A program made the translations under genes and the position numbers. This document shows positions 8,412 to 15,684 of a DNA stretch of 64,000 nt, in pieces; positions within the stretch are counted from its first letter, which is position 1; the number at the start of each line of letters is the position of its first letter. Origin of the DNA: Halobacterium litoreum (GTDB lineage Archaea > Halobacteriota > Halobacteria > Halobacteriales > Halobacteriaceae); NCBI RefSeq assembly GCF_021233415.1, contig NZ_CP089466.1:62001-126000 (forward strand), read 5' to 3'. Below the pieces are notes generated by a model, which was not told the origin of the DNA, made no database searches, and saw nothing but the letters and a program-made list of their open reading frames with translations.

Positions 8412-10061
8412 GTGTCGAGTATCGACCCGCTGCTGGCCGCGTACGTCGCGTCGTTCACCGTCGCGGCCGTCGTCTGCGTCGCCAGCGTCCCGCGCGCCCG
8501 CCGCGTCGACCACGCCGACACCCGGCGCGGCTTCGTCGCGCTCCTCCTGACGAGCGCCGGCTGGGCTATCGCACAGGTCGGCTTCCTGCTCGCGCCCGGC
8601 CCCGAGGCGAAGACGGCGTTCCACATCGCCGGCCTCGTCGTCGGCTTCAGCACCGTCGGCGCGTGGCTCTACTTCTGTTCGGCGTACAGCGGTCGTACTC
8701 TCCACCGCGACCCGCGGTACCGGCGCGCCGCGATGGCGGTGTTCCTCGCCGTCGTCGCGGTGAAAGTCACCAACCCGGTTCACCACGTCTACTTCACCAC
8801 CTCGGTCGCCAGCGCGCCGTTCCCGCACGTCGTCGTCCACAACAACGCCGTCCACTGGGTGGTGTCGGGGCTGGCGTACGCGCTGTCCGCCGTCGGCTAC
8901 TTCATGCTGTTCGAGTTGTTCGACCAGACGAGCCTCGACACCCGCCCGCTCACGGGACTCGCGGCGCTCACCGCGCTCCCCGTGGCGTTCAACGTCGTCG
9001 GCTACGCCACGCCGCGACTCGTCGACATGACGTACGAACCCATCGGCGTCGCGGCGTTCGCGGTCGGCGTCCTCTACGTGTTCACGGAGCGCTTCCAGGC
9101 GATACGGCTCGCCGGCGAAGTCGACGACCCCGTCGTCTTCGTCGACGAGAACGGCCGAATCAGGGACTACAACGAGAAGGCCCGCGAACTGTTCCCGGCG
9201 CTCTACGGCGCCGACGGCGAACCGCTCGCCGAGGTGGCGCCCGCCGTCGCGGACGCCGTCGGCGACGAGGACGAAGTTCTCGAATTCGAAGACGGCGGGC
9301 GCACGCGGTACTTCCTCGTCACCGCGAACCCGTTCTCGGTGGGCGCCACGCGCCTCGGCCGGATGCTGTTGTTCTCGGACGTCACGCGCAGCGAACGCCA
9401 CCGCCGCGAACTCGAACGCCAGAACGAACGCCTCGGCCAGTTCGCGAGCATCGTCAGCCACGACCTCCGCAATCCCCTGAACGTCGCGAAGGGCCGCCTC
9501 GAAATCGCCCGCGAGGGACGCGACGACGAGAACCTCGACGCCGTCGCGAACGCCCACGACCGCATGGAGGCGCTCATCGACGACGTGCTCGCGCTCGCGC
9601 GACAGGGCGAGACCATCGGCGACACCGACGCCTGTGACCTCCGCGCCCTCACCGAGGAGAGCTGGGAGACGGTCGCGACACCCGACGCGACGCTCGTCGT
9701 CGCCGACGAACTCCGATTCGAGGCGGACGCCGACCGCCTCCGGCAACTGTTCGAGAACCTCTTCCGGAATTCGGTCGAACACGCCGGCGAGGACGTGACC
9801 GTCACCGTCGGCGCGCTCGACGGCGCAGGCGGGTTCTACGTCGCGGACGACGGTCCCGGCGTTCCCGAGGACGACCGGGAGTCGGTCTTCGAGGCGGGCC
9901 ACACCACCGACCCGGACGGCACGGGGTTCGGGCTCGCCATCGTCAAGAGCATCGCCGAGGCTCACGGCTGGCGGATTCGCGTCACCGACGCCGACGGCGG
10001 CGGCGCGCGCTTCGAAGTCAGGGGCGTCGCCGTCGCCGAGCCCGCGACCGCGAACGACTAA
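8412..10061 (+). CDS. Membrane-bound sensor histidine kinase (7TM-PAS-HisKA-HATPase)
   Basis: This 549-residue kinase starts at GTG. Residues 1-230 hold about seven membrane helices, the N-terminal 7TM module of haloarchaeal kinases. A PAS domain follows (VVFVDENGRIRDYNEKARELF to about 340). The HisKA box is SIVSHDLRNPL with phospho-acceptor His350. The HATPase domain shows the N box NLFRNSVEHA, G1 DDGPGV and G2 GTGFGLAI. It senses an unknown signal and phosphorylates a response regulator encoded elsewhere. It ends 33 nt before the next gene. Confidence 0.93.
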   Translation: MSSIDPLLAAYVASFTVAAVVCVASVPRARRVDHADTRRGFVALLLTSAGWAIAQVGFLLAPGPEAKTAFHIAGLVVGFSTVGAWLYFCSAYSGRTLHRDPRYRRAAMAVFLAVVAVKVTNPVHHVYFTTSVASAPFPHVVVHNNAVHWVVSGLAYALSAVGYFMLFELFDQTSLDTRPLTGLAALTALPVAFNVVGYATPRLVDMTYEPIGVAAFAVGVLYVFTERFQAIRLAGEVDDPVVFVDENGRIRDYNEKARELFPALYGADGEPLAEVAPAVADAVGDEDEVLEFEDGGRTRYFLVTANPFSVGATRLGRMLLFSDVTRSERHRRELERQNERLGQFASIVSHDLRNPLNVAKGRLEIAREGRDDENLDAVANAHDRMEALIDDVLALARQGETIGDTDACDLRALTEESWETVATPDATLVVADELRFEADADRLRQLFENLFRNSVEHAGEDVTVTVGALDGAGGFYVADDGPGVPEDDRESVFEAGHTTDPDGTGFGLAIVKSIAEAHGWRIRVTDADGGGARFEVRGVAVAEPATAND

Positions 10062-10070
10062 ATTTTAGTA
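10062..10070 (+). promoter_or_regulatory. TATA box for the ParA-like gene
   Basis: ATTTTAGTA is centred about 29 nt before ATG 10095, the spacing expected for a leaderless archaeal transcript. It begins right at the stop of the histidine kinase gene. Confidence 0.5.
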
Positions 10071-10094
10071 CGAAAACAGAGCGAAGTTACTGGC

Positions 10095-10835
10095 ATGGAG
10101 CCACGAACTGCCGCCTTCGTCGGCGTCGCCGGCGGGGCCGGCACCACCCGTCTCGCCGTCGAGACCGCCGCCGCGCTCGCCCGCGACGGCGCGTCCGTCG
10201 GCGTCTTCGACGCCGCGTTCGCCACGCAAGGTCTCTCCCAGTACGTCGACGGCCGCATCGACACCGACGCCACCGCCGTCTTCGCGGGCGACGCCGCCCC
10301 CGCCGACGCGCGCCACGACCTCGTCGCCGACGCGCCCGGCACGGTCGCCGCGTACCCCGCGTTCGCGCCGTTCGCGCGCCTCGCCGACGCGAAGACGCCG
10401 GCCGCCGCCGAACGCCTCGGCGGCGCGCTCGACGACCTGACCGACGCCCACGACTACGTGCTCGTGGACGCGCCGCCGGTCGCCGCGAACCAGGCCGTCG
10501 CCGCTGTCACCGATTCCGACCGCGTCCTCGCCGTCGCGCCGCCCGGCGACCGCGGCGTCGACAGCCTCCAGCGCGCCCGCGGCCGCCTCGCCGACGTCGG
10601 CGCCGAGTTCGACCTCGCGGTCGCCAACCGCGTCTCGGAGGCGCCGCCGGACGCCGACCTCGCGATTCCGGCACACGACGACACCGGCGTCCCCGACGAC
10701 CCCGCCGCCCTATCGGAGTCTGGTGACTTCGCGGCGTCGGTCGCGGCGCTCGCCGAAGCCGCCTTCGTCGCCGAGATAGCCGCCGACTTCGAGAACGAGT
10801 CGCTGGTCGCCGCCGCCCGCGAGAAACTCCCCTAA
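10095..10835 (+). CDS. ParA/MinD-like P-loop protein with degenerate Walker A
   Basis: This 246-residue protein has the ParA/MinD fold pattern: an N-terminal P-loop (FVGVAGGAGTTRLAVETAAA), the strand ASVGVFDAAF, the motif DYVLVDAPP (Walker B-like) and DRVLAVAPPGDRG. The P-loop reads GGAGTT where active members read KGGxGKT, so both the signature Lys and the catalytic Lys are missing. It may bind nucleotide weakly or only act as a partner. It ends in a 4-bp convergent overlap with the HTH gene 10832-11338. A canonical MinD lies on the far side of the split tfb gene. Confidence 0.75.
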   Translation: MEPRTAAFVGVAGGAGTTRLAVETAAALARDGASVGVFDAAFATQGLSQYVDGRIDTDATAVFAGDAAPADARHDLVADAPGTVAAYPAFAPFARLADAKTPAAAERLGGALDDLTDAHDYVLVDAPPVAANQAVAAVTDSDRVLAVAPPGDRGVDSLQRARGRLADVGAEFDLAVANRVSEAPPDADLAIPAHDDTGVPDDPAALSESGDFAASVAALAEAAFVAEIAADFENESLVAAAREKLP

Positions 10836-11338
10836 CCGGACTCGGGGAGCGTCGCCCCGAGCGCGTCCCGTTTGTCGACCATCGCGTCCGACGCCGACGA
10901 CAGCGCGCTCTCCACCGCCTCCGCCGCGCCCGCGAGTTCGTCGTGGGTCGCGACGTACGCCGCGAGTGCGAACTCGCGTTCCGACGCGCCGGTGAGTTCG
11001 ATTGCCTCGGCGCGCGTCAGCCGCGCGTCCAGCCAGTCGTTCAGGATGTTCCGCTGGAGCGGCGAGAACGGCGTCACGCCCGCGAACCCGAGCCGATGGA
11101 GCGCCTTCGTCGCCGTCGTCGGCGCGACGCCGGCCGCTTCGGCGGCGTCCCCGACGCTCCCACCGCTGGTGTACGACTCCGCGATTGCGGCCGCCGCCGA
11201 CGGCGCACACGGCAGGTCGCCGTCGAGCGCCGCGAGCCGGTCCGCGAGCGGTTCGTCGGTGCGGTCGACGCTCGCCACCCCGCGGTCGCGCTGGCGCGTC
11301 GTCACCGTCACCCCCTCCGCGATGTCCGACAGTCCCAT
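10832..11338 (-). CDS. Haloarchaeal HTH-like protein (DUF7858-type, recalled)
   Basis: A 168-residue protein with a central helix-turn-helix-like region: GSVGDAAEAAGVAPTTATKALHRLG, followed by SPLQRNILNDWLDARLTRAEAIELTGASEREFALAAYV. The first about 35 residues are unstructured. It resembles a haloarchaeal family found beside tfb and MinD-like genes, which I recall as DUF7858. It is probably DNA-binding, target unknown. It is divergent from tfb, with both promoters in the 172 bp between them, and overlaps the ParA-like gene tail to tail by 4 bp. Confidence 0.6.
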   Translation of the reverse strand: MGLSDIAEGVTVTTRQRDRGVASVDRTDEPLADRLAALDGDLPCAPSAAAAIAESYTSGGSVGDAAEAAGVAPTTATKALHRLGFAGVTPFSPLQRNILNDWLDARLTRAEAIELTGASEREFALAAYVATHDELAGAAEAVESALSSASDAMVDKRDALGATLPESG

Positions 11339-11361
11339 GCGCGTTCGTTTTCGCGTACGCG

Positions 11362-11371
11362 ACTTAAAATT
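11362..11371 (-). promoter_or_regulatory. TATA box for the HTH gene 10832-11338
   Basis: Minus-strand AATTTTAAGT is centred about 28 nt upstream of ATG 11338, consistent with a leaderless transcript. Confidence 0.5.
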
Positions 11372-11474
11372 TCCACCTCGAAACGCGAATAGACGGCCGC
11401 GCGCGTCTCGAACGTACCGGTGACCGGTACGCTCTCGCGGCGGCTGGCGGCCGATTTCCCTCGATTCGTCCTAC

Positions 11475-11485
11475 GCTTAAATACT
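11475..11485 (+). promoter_or_regulatory. TATA box of the original tfb gene
   Basis: GCTTAAATACT is centred about 31 nt upstream of ATG 11511. It now drives only the truncated zinc-ribbon fragment, because the rest of tfb lies about 7.9 kb away. Confidence 0.55.
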
Positions 11486-11679
11486 ACTTCGGCGCCAATC
11501 TCGAAGTACGATGAGTCAGTCAGCGAACTGCCCCGAATGCGAGGGCGTCGTCCGCCGACAGAACACCGAACGCGTCTGCGCCGACTGCGGGCTCGTCGTC
11601 GACGAGGACCGCATCGACCGCGGTCCCGAGTGGCGCACCTTCGCCGACGACGACGGCACCAACCCCGAACGAACCGGCG

Positions 11680-11686
11680 CGCCGCT
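11680..11686 (+). repeat. attL core (CGCCGCT)
   Basis: Seven bases identical to 19611-19617, at the exact point where the tfb reading frame leaves and rejoins TFB sequence. Bases on either side differ between the two ends, so the crossover core is short. Confidence 0.65.
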
Positions 11687-11743
11687 TATACGACCATGCA
11701 GAGAACGGCTCGTAACCACGCCCCGATGCCGCGCCGTCTTGGA

Positions 11744-11784
11744 GTTTTCACCGCTAGATACGGGTAAGTATCGAACGGGAAAAC
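11744..11784. other. Hairpin near the left end of the element
   Basis: Nested inverted repeats GTTTTC/GAAAAC (11744-11749, 11779-11784) and GATAC/GTATC (11757-11761, 11768-11772) lie 60-100 bp inside attL. Possible roles are an integrase arm site or a transcription stop for the tfb promoter reading into the element. Confidence 0.35.
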
Positions 11785-11884
11785 TGGGTTCGGTCGCGGC
11801 GTGAACGCGGGGGCGCGCCGTCATGGGCTTTGCAATAACTAATCCTAGTCTGCTAGATAAATATCTTGGGGGCCGAACCGAGAA

Positions 11885-12034
11885 CTACGGATTCATTTCT
11901 CCAACGCCGAGTACCGCGTTGCAGTCGGGACACATGAGCAATAGCGCTTCCTCTCCCATTCCTTCTACATCCACCCTATGAGGGTGCGTCTTATTCACCG
12001 TGCTATCGCAACTGGGGCAATTAGCAGTAGGCAC
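11885..12034 (-). CDS. 49-aa zinc-ribbon protein
   Basis: A very small frame, starting at GTG 12034, encodes VPTANCPSCDSTVNK and ends CPDCNAVLGVGEMNP. Two CxxC pairs (C6/C9 and C35/C38) separated by 25 residues make a typical single zinc ribbon, similar to the mini zinc-finger proteins common in haloarchaea and their viruses. The acidic middle (DVEGMGEEALLL) fits a ribbon hairpin. An in-frame stop lies just upstream, so the protein cannot be much longer. It is divergent from the HEPN-like gene at 12098. It may be a regulator; its partner is unknown. Confidence 0.6.
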   Translation of the reverse strand: MPTANCPSCDSTVNKTHPHRVDVEGMGEEALLLMCPDCNAVLGVGEMNP

Positions 12035-12059
12035 ACCAACGACTCACACACTAATGAGT

Positions 12060-12068
12060 CATATAATC
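12060..12068 (+). promoter_or_regulatory. TATA box for the gene at 12098
   Basis: CATATAATC in an AT-rich stretch is centred about 34 nt before ATG 12098, fitting a very short leader. Confidence 0.45.
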
Positions 12069-12097
12069 TTATGAAGAATAGGACATGAAAATCGGGC

Positions 12098-12898
12098 ATG
12101 TCCGACGAAATCGAGTTCTCAGATGAGTTCGTTGAGAATTTCCTCGATAACGTGTTTGAGTATTGGTTTAACGATGCGCTTGAGGAGAAAGGGTTAGAGC
12201 GTGAGGATTTCGAGAAGGGTCAAGTGTTCTTGAAAAACCCGTTCGCCCTCTCTCAGTTTGAGGACTTAGAAGCGGACGATTCAGACGTTGAGGTTTACGT
12301 GAACGATGATGCGGAGGTGCGAGTTCAAGCAGAACTGGATACGGATAGAGACATCGAGGCGGGCGACCCCATCTATGCATACGAAGTGGAGGGGTTCGAG
12401 GAGGTGATATTAGATGAGGAGCAAGAGGACTACGGTCATGTCACCGTCGCGGACATGGGTCAGTTGGGGTGGTTCTTTAATTTCGATTTCAGATATAATC
12501 GCTCGTACCAGGGACCGCTAACTGAGGCCGCAGATGAGTTTATCGACACGGCAGAATACGCCAAGGAGAATGAGAAATGGCGGGTATTCGTGGAAAACGC
12601 CTTCCACGCGGCGGAGCGCATGATGAAGATTGACGTGATTTTCATGGGTTGGTCCGCGGAAACACATGGGGACGTGCAAGCCCGATATTCTGACCTCGTT
12701 GACATGGGGATAGGGAACCCTGACCTATACGACGTTTTCAACCAACTCAAGGGTAAATATCGGTTCTCCGCCAGTTACGTTGACCCCCGCGGCGACGTAG
12801 ATGAGCGGGAATTTGATTTCGGTGAGGAGGAGGCTGAGGAGTTCTTATCGGTAATCAAGGAACATCGGGAGTACCTAGAGGAGGAGGACGGCGAATAA
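12098..12898 (+). CDS. Uncharacterised acidic protein with HEPN-like C-terminal region
   Basis: I cannot assign this 266-residue cargo protein to a named family. The N-terminal half (residues 1-140) is mixed alpha/beta with no known motif. From about residue 145 it looks helical: AADEFIDTAEYAKENEKWRV, then FVENAFHAAERMMKIDVIFM, then NPDLYDVFNQLKGKYRFSASYVDP, ending in a helix with EEAEEFLSVIKEHREYL. The layout (a long helix pair, a loop with (R/K)-Y-x-A-x-Y-x-DP, then an EEA-rich helix) is like HEPN domains of RNase toxins and nucleotidyltransferase partners, but the catalytic R-x4-6-H is not clear. Its DNA is lower in GC than host genes. No antitoxin-like partner sits directly beside it. Confidence 0.45.
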   Translation: MSDEIEFSDEFVENFLDNVFEYWFNDALEEKGLEREDFEKGQVFLKNPFALSQFEDLEADDSDVEVYVNDDAEVRVQAELDTDRDIEAGDPIYAYEVEGFEEVILDEEQEDYGHVTVADMGQLGWFFNFDFRYNRSYQGPLTEAADEFIDTAEYAKENEKWRVFVENAFHAAERMMKIDVIFMGWSAETHGDVQARYSDLVDMGIGNPDLYDVFNQLKGKYRFSASYVDPRGDVDEREFDFGEEEAEEFLSVIKEHREYLEEEDGE

Positions 12899-13138
12899 GC
12901 GCGGCCCAGTTTATACGTGGTGCTCGACGTGTTGACCACTGAGGGCGAGAGATTGGTGCTCGATGACCGCCCCGTCCGATGCCGTCGGTCGGCATCCGCA
13001 GGTGTTGGGTCCCTGCGCTCATGTTTGCGTCCGCAGTCCGCAGTTGGGTGGTTCCGTCCGCCCCACACACGCTTTTCTGCGACTCGTTTTTCGTACATCA
13101 AACACGACGGAGCCACGGCTATGCCGATTTGAATACGT

Positions 13139-13161
13139 AAAAAGTCCGCCACGTTCGTGGC
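13139..13161 (-). terminator. Hairpin plus T5 terminator for the minus-strand block
   Basis: On the minus strand the stem GCCACG/CGTGGC (2-nt loop) is followed after GGAC by five T residues, about 140 nt beyond the last gene of the minus block (13299). This bacterial-looking arrangement would also stop archaeal polymerase through the T run. Confidence 0.4.
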
Positions 13162-13237
13162 CCTTCAACGGCCCTCACTCTCACCGCAGTAATCTCCCGC
13201 ACCGCTCCGCCTCCGCACGGACGTACTCCACCGCCGC

Positions 13238-13284
13238 CCCAGGTATATGAATTAACGTCTACTATGATACTTAAGTGAAGTAAG
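13238..13284. repeat. Inverted repeat, left copy (pairs with 16157-16202)
   Basis: CCCAGGTATATGA at 13238-13250 is the perfect reverse complement of 16190-16202, and CTTAAGTGAAGTAAG at 13270-13284 closely matches the reverse complement of 16157-16170. The 20 bp between them are more diverged. The two copies face each other across the six-gene minus-strand block. Confidence 0.6.
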
Positions 13285-13298
13285 AGGCGGGCCGCCCC

Positions 13299-13619
13299 TC
13301 AGATGAAGTCCTCAAGTCCTGCGGGGTCCTCCTCCTCGAAGTCCGCAAGGAGTTTCTGATTTCGCCCGACGGCGGTTGATTTCTCGCGGCCCGTCCGCAC
13401 CGTAATTTCTAACTCATCCATCGCCTGCTGAACCGATTGCTGAGTAATTCCGAAGGCGCGACCTATCTCCGCCTGCGACATCTTCTTTTCGTGGTGGAGG
13501 AACGCTAACACCCCGCGGTCCCACCACGGCTTATCGAGTTCCACCAAGCGACGGAGGATTTCATCGTGAGCCACGCGGATATTCCAGTGGTGGTCCTCGT
13601 TGGTGTATGGCTCACGCAT
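13299..13619 (-). CDS. Helix-turn-helix protein of the element
   Basis: A small protein (106 residues from ATG 13619) with a clear helix-turn-helix: KKMSQAEIGRAFGITQQSVQQ, in which the turn G-I-T-Q precedes the recognition helix. The preceding segment HDEILRRLVELDKPWWDRGVLAFLHHE is helical and could dimerise. It resembles HTH proteins common in haloviruses and haloarchaeal plasmids. It is the last gene of the minus block and overlaps the upstream gene's end, so it is translationally coupled. It may repress the element's promoters. An alternative start lies at 13628. Confidence 0.65.
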   Translation of the reverse strand: MREPYTNEDHHWNIRVAHDEILRRLVELDKPWWDRGVLAFLHHEKKMSQAEIGRAFGITQQSVQQAMDELEITVRTGREKSTAVGRNQKLLADFEEEDPAGLEDFI

Positions 13620-14340
13620 CGTCCTCACCTTCCCAGTGGACTGCGCGAGCGTTCTCGATGCTAAAGCCGTACTCCTCCGCTAGTTCGACCACGGCAGGGT
13701 CATCGACTAACCGCCGCTCAAGGAGGGCCGCCAAGGGACCGTCATCGTCCGCCAGGGCCGCCAGATTATCTAGCGTTTGACCCACGCCCTCGCGGTCATC
13801 GAGCGAATCGAGACGGCGGAGCGCGCCACTGAGCGGCTCATCGACCGACTCACTCGCCTGCGCCAACCGCGTGGCCACGTGTGCGTCTCGGGCCACGATT
13901 GCCGCGCCAGTGATGACCTTCTCCAGGGAGTGGCCCGTGCAATCCGTTCGGGCAACGATTTGCCGTGTCTCGTTGCGGGTTGCGCTACGGACGTTGAGGC
14001 GGTCGCACACGGTGTCCGCACGGTGCATCTTGAAAATGTGCTCCGTGCGTCCGTCCGAATCGACCGCCCGATTGCGGATTTTTCGTGCCTCCTCATGGTC
14101 GTACTCCCGACCGTCGTAGGAAATCCAGCCTTCATCGAGACGGCGGAGACGGTCCCACTTGGCGGAGTCGCAATCGCTGGCGGCAATCTGACCCCCTAAT
14201 CCGTCGTCCTCGGGGTCGTCCGCTCGAAGGTCGAACCGTTCCGCATCCCACTGACCATCCGACCAACCGCGGTCGGTGTCCTCGGGGTCCCTCGATAGTC
14301 TATGCTCCTCGGTGCTCGTGTGTTGGGTCTGCGTACTCAT
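13612..14340 (-). CDS. Element protein of unknown function
   Basis: 242 residues from ATG 14340 (MSTQTQHTSTEEHRLSR); the frame is open to 14397 but the extra residues are Arg/Gln-rich and atypical. The first about 60 residues are acidic and disordered. The middle part, HRADTVCDRLNVRSATRNETRQIVARTDCTGHS followed by the helix LEKVITGAAIVARDAHVATRL, weakly resembles a helical domain I associate with haloarchaeal RNA polymerase epsilon-type and viral regulators (an R-E-R-I-like cyclin-ish bundle). The C-terminus is helical and acidic. No enzymatic motif. It overlaps the HTH gene by 8 nt. Confidence 0.6.
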   Translation of the reverse strand: MSTQTQHTSTEEHRLSRDPEDTDRGWSDGQWDAERFDLRADDPEDDGLGGQIAASDCDSAKWDRLRRLDEGWISYDGREYDHEEARKIRNRAVDSDGRTEHIFKMHRADTVCDRLNVRSATRNETRQIVARTDCTGHSLEKVITGAAIVARDAHVATRLAQASESVDEPLSGALRRLDSLDDREGVGQTLDNLAALADDDGPLAALLERRLVDDPAVVELAEEYGFSIENARAVHWEGEDDA

Positions 14341-14426
14341 GGTCTGAGTGCGTTGGTGCTGATTGCGTTGCGCTTGGGACGTGCGACGCACCGCCACACC
14401 CGACCGATACCGTGGTCGTTAGACCC

Positions 14427-15143
14427 TCACTCGAAATCCGAAGTCGAAACCGTGAGGCCACTCGACGGGGAGGTATCGCCACTCTCGCTAAAGTCGTGCG
14501 TGGCCCCTCCCAGGCGTAGCCTCTCGGAGTCGCCCCCTTCGGTGTCCTCACTACTGATAAGGGCGACATCCTCCAACGCGGAACGGATTTCCGCCTCCGT
14601 GACGGACCAACGGGGCTTATCCCCGCCCCGTCCCGCGTTCATGCCGTCCTCAAGGATTTCCTTGATTTCGGAAATTCCCGCTCCGCATCGGATATAAAGG
14701 TGCTCAAGGAGCCGCGCATCGGCGTACACTGGGGTCCGAAGGTGCTCCACGTCGATGACCCCGTGAAGGGGCACCTCGATGACGCCCTCCCGCTCCACCG
14801 AATCGAACGAACTGCCTGCGGTCGGTTCCTCCACGTCGTGGAGGTGGAGGGCGGTGCGGACCTTGCCCTCCGTCGTATCGAGTTCCGCGGCAAGGTCCTC
14901 CACGGACCCAACGAGTTCGTGGCCCGCCAGGGCCGCCACGTCCGCCCCCGCATCGGGCGTGAGGGGGTCATCGGGGTACTCCTCATACGGACGGTCAAGA
15001 AGGGGTAGCCCCTCCTCGAATCCGACCGCCTCCTCGGGTTCAAGGAACTCATCCACCTCCTCGGGGCGGTCCTCTCGCGGGCCGCCGTCTCGATTGCTGG
15101 CCTTTGCCTCCTCGATTGCCGTGGTGTCCATGTGCGTGGTCAT
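14427..15143 (-). CDS. Element protein with a possible winged-helix segment
   Basis: 238 residues, not recognised. A possible helix-turn-helix appears in HELVGSVEDLAAELDTTEGKVRTALHL (residues about 74-100), followed by VEREGVIEVPLHGVIDVEHL, which could form a wing. The segment DARLLEHLYIRCGAGISEIKEILEDG is a second HTH-like unit, and the tail is Ser/Asp/Gly-rich. Two HTH-like units suggest a DNA-binding role in replication or regulation of the element. It starts 2 nt after the stop of the upstream gene. A downstream Met at 15131 is an alternative start. Confidence 0.55.
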   Translation of the reverse strand: MTTHMDTTAIEEAKASNRDGGPREDRPEEVDEFLEPEEAVGFEEGLPLLDRPYEEYPDDPLTPDAGADVAALAGHELVGSVEDLAAELDTTEGKVRTALHLHDVEEPTAGSSFDSVEREGVIEVPLHGVIDVEHLRTPVYADARLLEHLYIRCGAGISEIKEILEDGMNAGRGGDKPRWSVTEAEIRSALEDVALISSEDTEGGDSERLRLGGATHDFSESGDTSPSSGLTVSTSDFE

Positions 15144-15145
15144 GC

Positions 15146-15397
15146 TCAGTTACCTCCGTCCCAAACGACGTGGTACGTTACGCCGCGTTCATCGTCCGTG
15201 AGGAGTTTCTGCGCGTCCTCAGGGGCGTGCTCCCCCTCGTACACGACGGCGGAGGTGGGGCGGGAGCCGCGCACCTCGATTCGAGCCTCTTGCGGCTCAC
15301 CGTCCTCACCCCACCGCCGTGCAACGATTTCAACGCCCTCGATTTCCTTCGGAATCGTGACGTGCGTTTTCTGCGCGGGCCAGAAACTCCGTTTCAT
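15146..15397 (-). CDS. Small element protein, tandem paralogue 2
   Basis: 83 residues from ATG 15397 (MKRSFWPAQKTHVTIPKEIEG), beta-rich, ending GVTYHVVWDGGN. ATG overlaps the stop of the upstream gene as ATGA, which decides the start over the longer frame to 15436. It shares a plan with its upstream neighbour: V-x-x-PK near the start, a middle strand ending in V-x-G-S, an E/D-D turn, then a final strand V-x-Y-x-V. The pair looks like an old tandem duplication. Function unknown. Confidence 0.6.
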   Translation of the reverse strand: MKRSFWPAQKTHVTIPKEIEGVEIVARRWGEDGEPQEARIEVRGSRPTSAVVYEGEHAPEDAQKLLTDDERGVTYHVVWDGGN

Positions 15398-15684
15398 GCT
15401 CCACCTCCGTATGCGGAGAGTGGGACGGCGTACCAAACCGCCGCGTGCTCCACATCCGTCGCAAGGACCTGCGCGCCGTCCTCGATTTCACTTTCCCCGA
15501 TGCCCGTGCTCAGTAGGACGTACTCCGCGAGTTCGCCACTCCCGACCACGGTCATCTCGAATCGAGTACCGCCCGCGGACCCCCGATAGTCGTGCCAGGC
15601 GTCAACGCGCCCGACCGTCTTGGGGAGTTCCACCGTGTCGCCCTCCTCGGGGTTCTCGATGGGGACCGCCTGAATCTCACTCAT
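15394..15684 (-). CDS. Small element protein, tandem paralogue 1
   Basis: 96 residues, beta-rich: TVELPKTVGRVDAWHDYRG, then RFEMTVVGSGELAEYVLLST and AAVWYAVPLSAYGGGA. It has no Cys, no membrane helix and no signal. Its start overlaps the stop of the RHH-like gene by one base, and its end overlaps the next gene by ATGA, so the three are one translational unit. It resembles the following gene in strand order and motif spacing (see there). Function unknown. Confidence 0.6.
   Translation of the reverse strand: MSEIQAVPIENPEEGDTVELPKTVGRVDAWHDYRGSAGGTRFEMTVVGSGELAEYVLLSTGIGESEIEDGAQVLATDVEHAAVWYAVPLSAYGGGA

Larger units (their letters stand above)
11511..11804 (+). pseudogene. tfb: Transcription initiation factor TFB, N-terminal zinc-ribbon fragment
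   Basis: Residues 1-59 are a normal haloarchaeal TFB N-terminus: the zinc ribbon with C7, C10, C23 and C26 (CPEC...CADC), then the B-reader-like stretch DRGPEWRTFADDDGTNPERTGAPL. After codon 59 the frame enters foreign DNA, adds 38 unrelated residues and stops at 11804, giving a 97-residue product. The missing part (RSRHDRGLSTEIGRSTRLKGRK and both cyclin repeats) resumes in frame at 19617. The fragment keeps its own promoter, so a zinc-ribbon-only protein that might compete for RNA polymerase could still be made. Whether it is stable is unknown. Confidence 0.9.
12899..13298. other. Non-coding region inside the element
   Basis: No convincing gene. It holds a perfect 7-bp hairpin GATGCCG/CGGCATC (12978-12996) just after the HEPN-like gene, a minus-strand hairpin plus T5 (13139-13161), and one copy of the inverted repeat described at 13238-13284. 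Short frames on both strands here have low complexity and no family features. Confidence 0.5.

Noticed and set aside
12917-13250. Two overlapping short plus-strand frames after the HEPN-like gene
   Set aside because: They cross a hairpin, a terminator-like signal and the inverted repeat, are Arg/Ser/Pro-rich and lack start signals.
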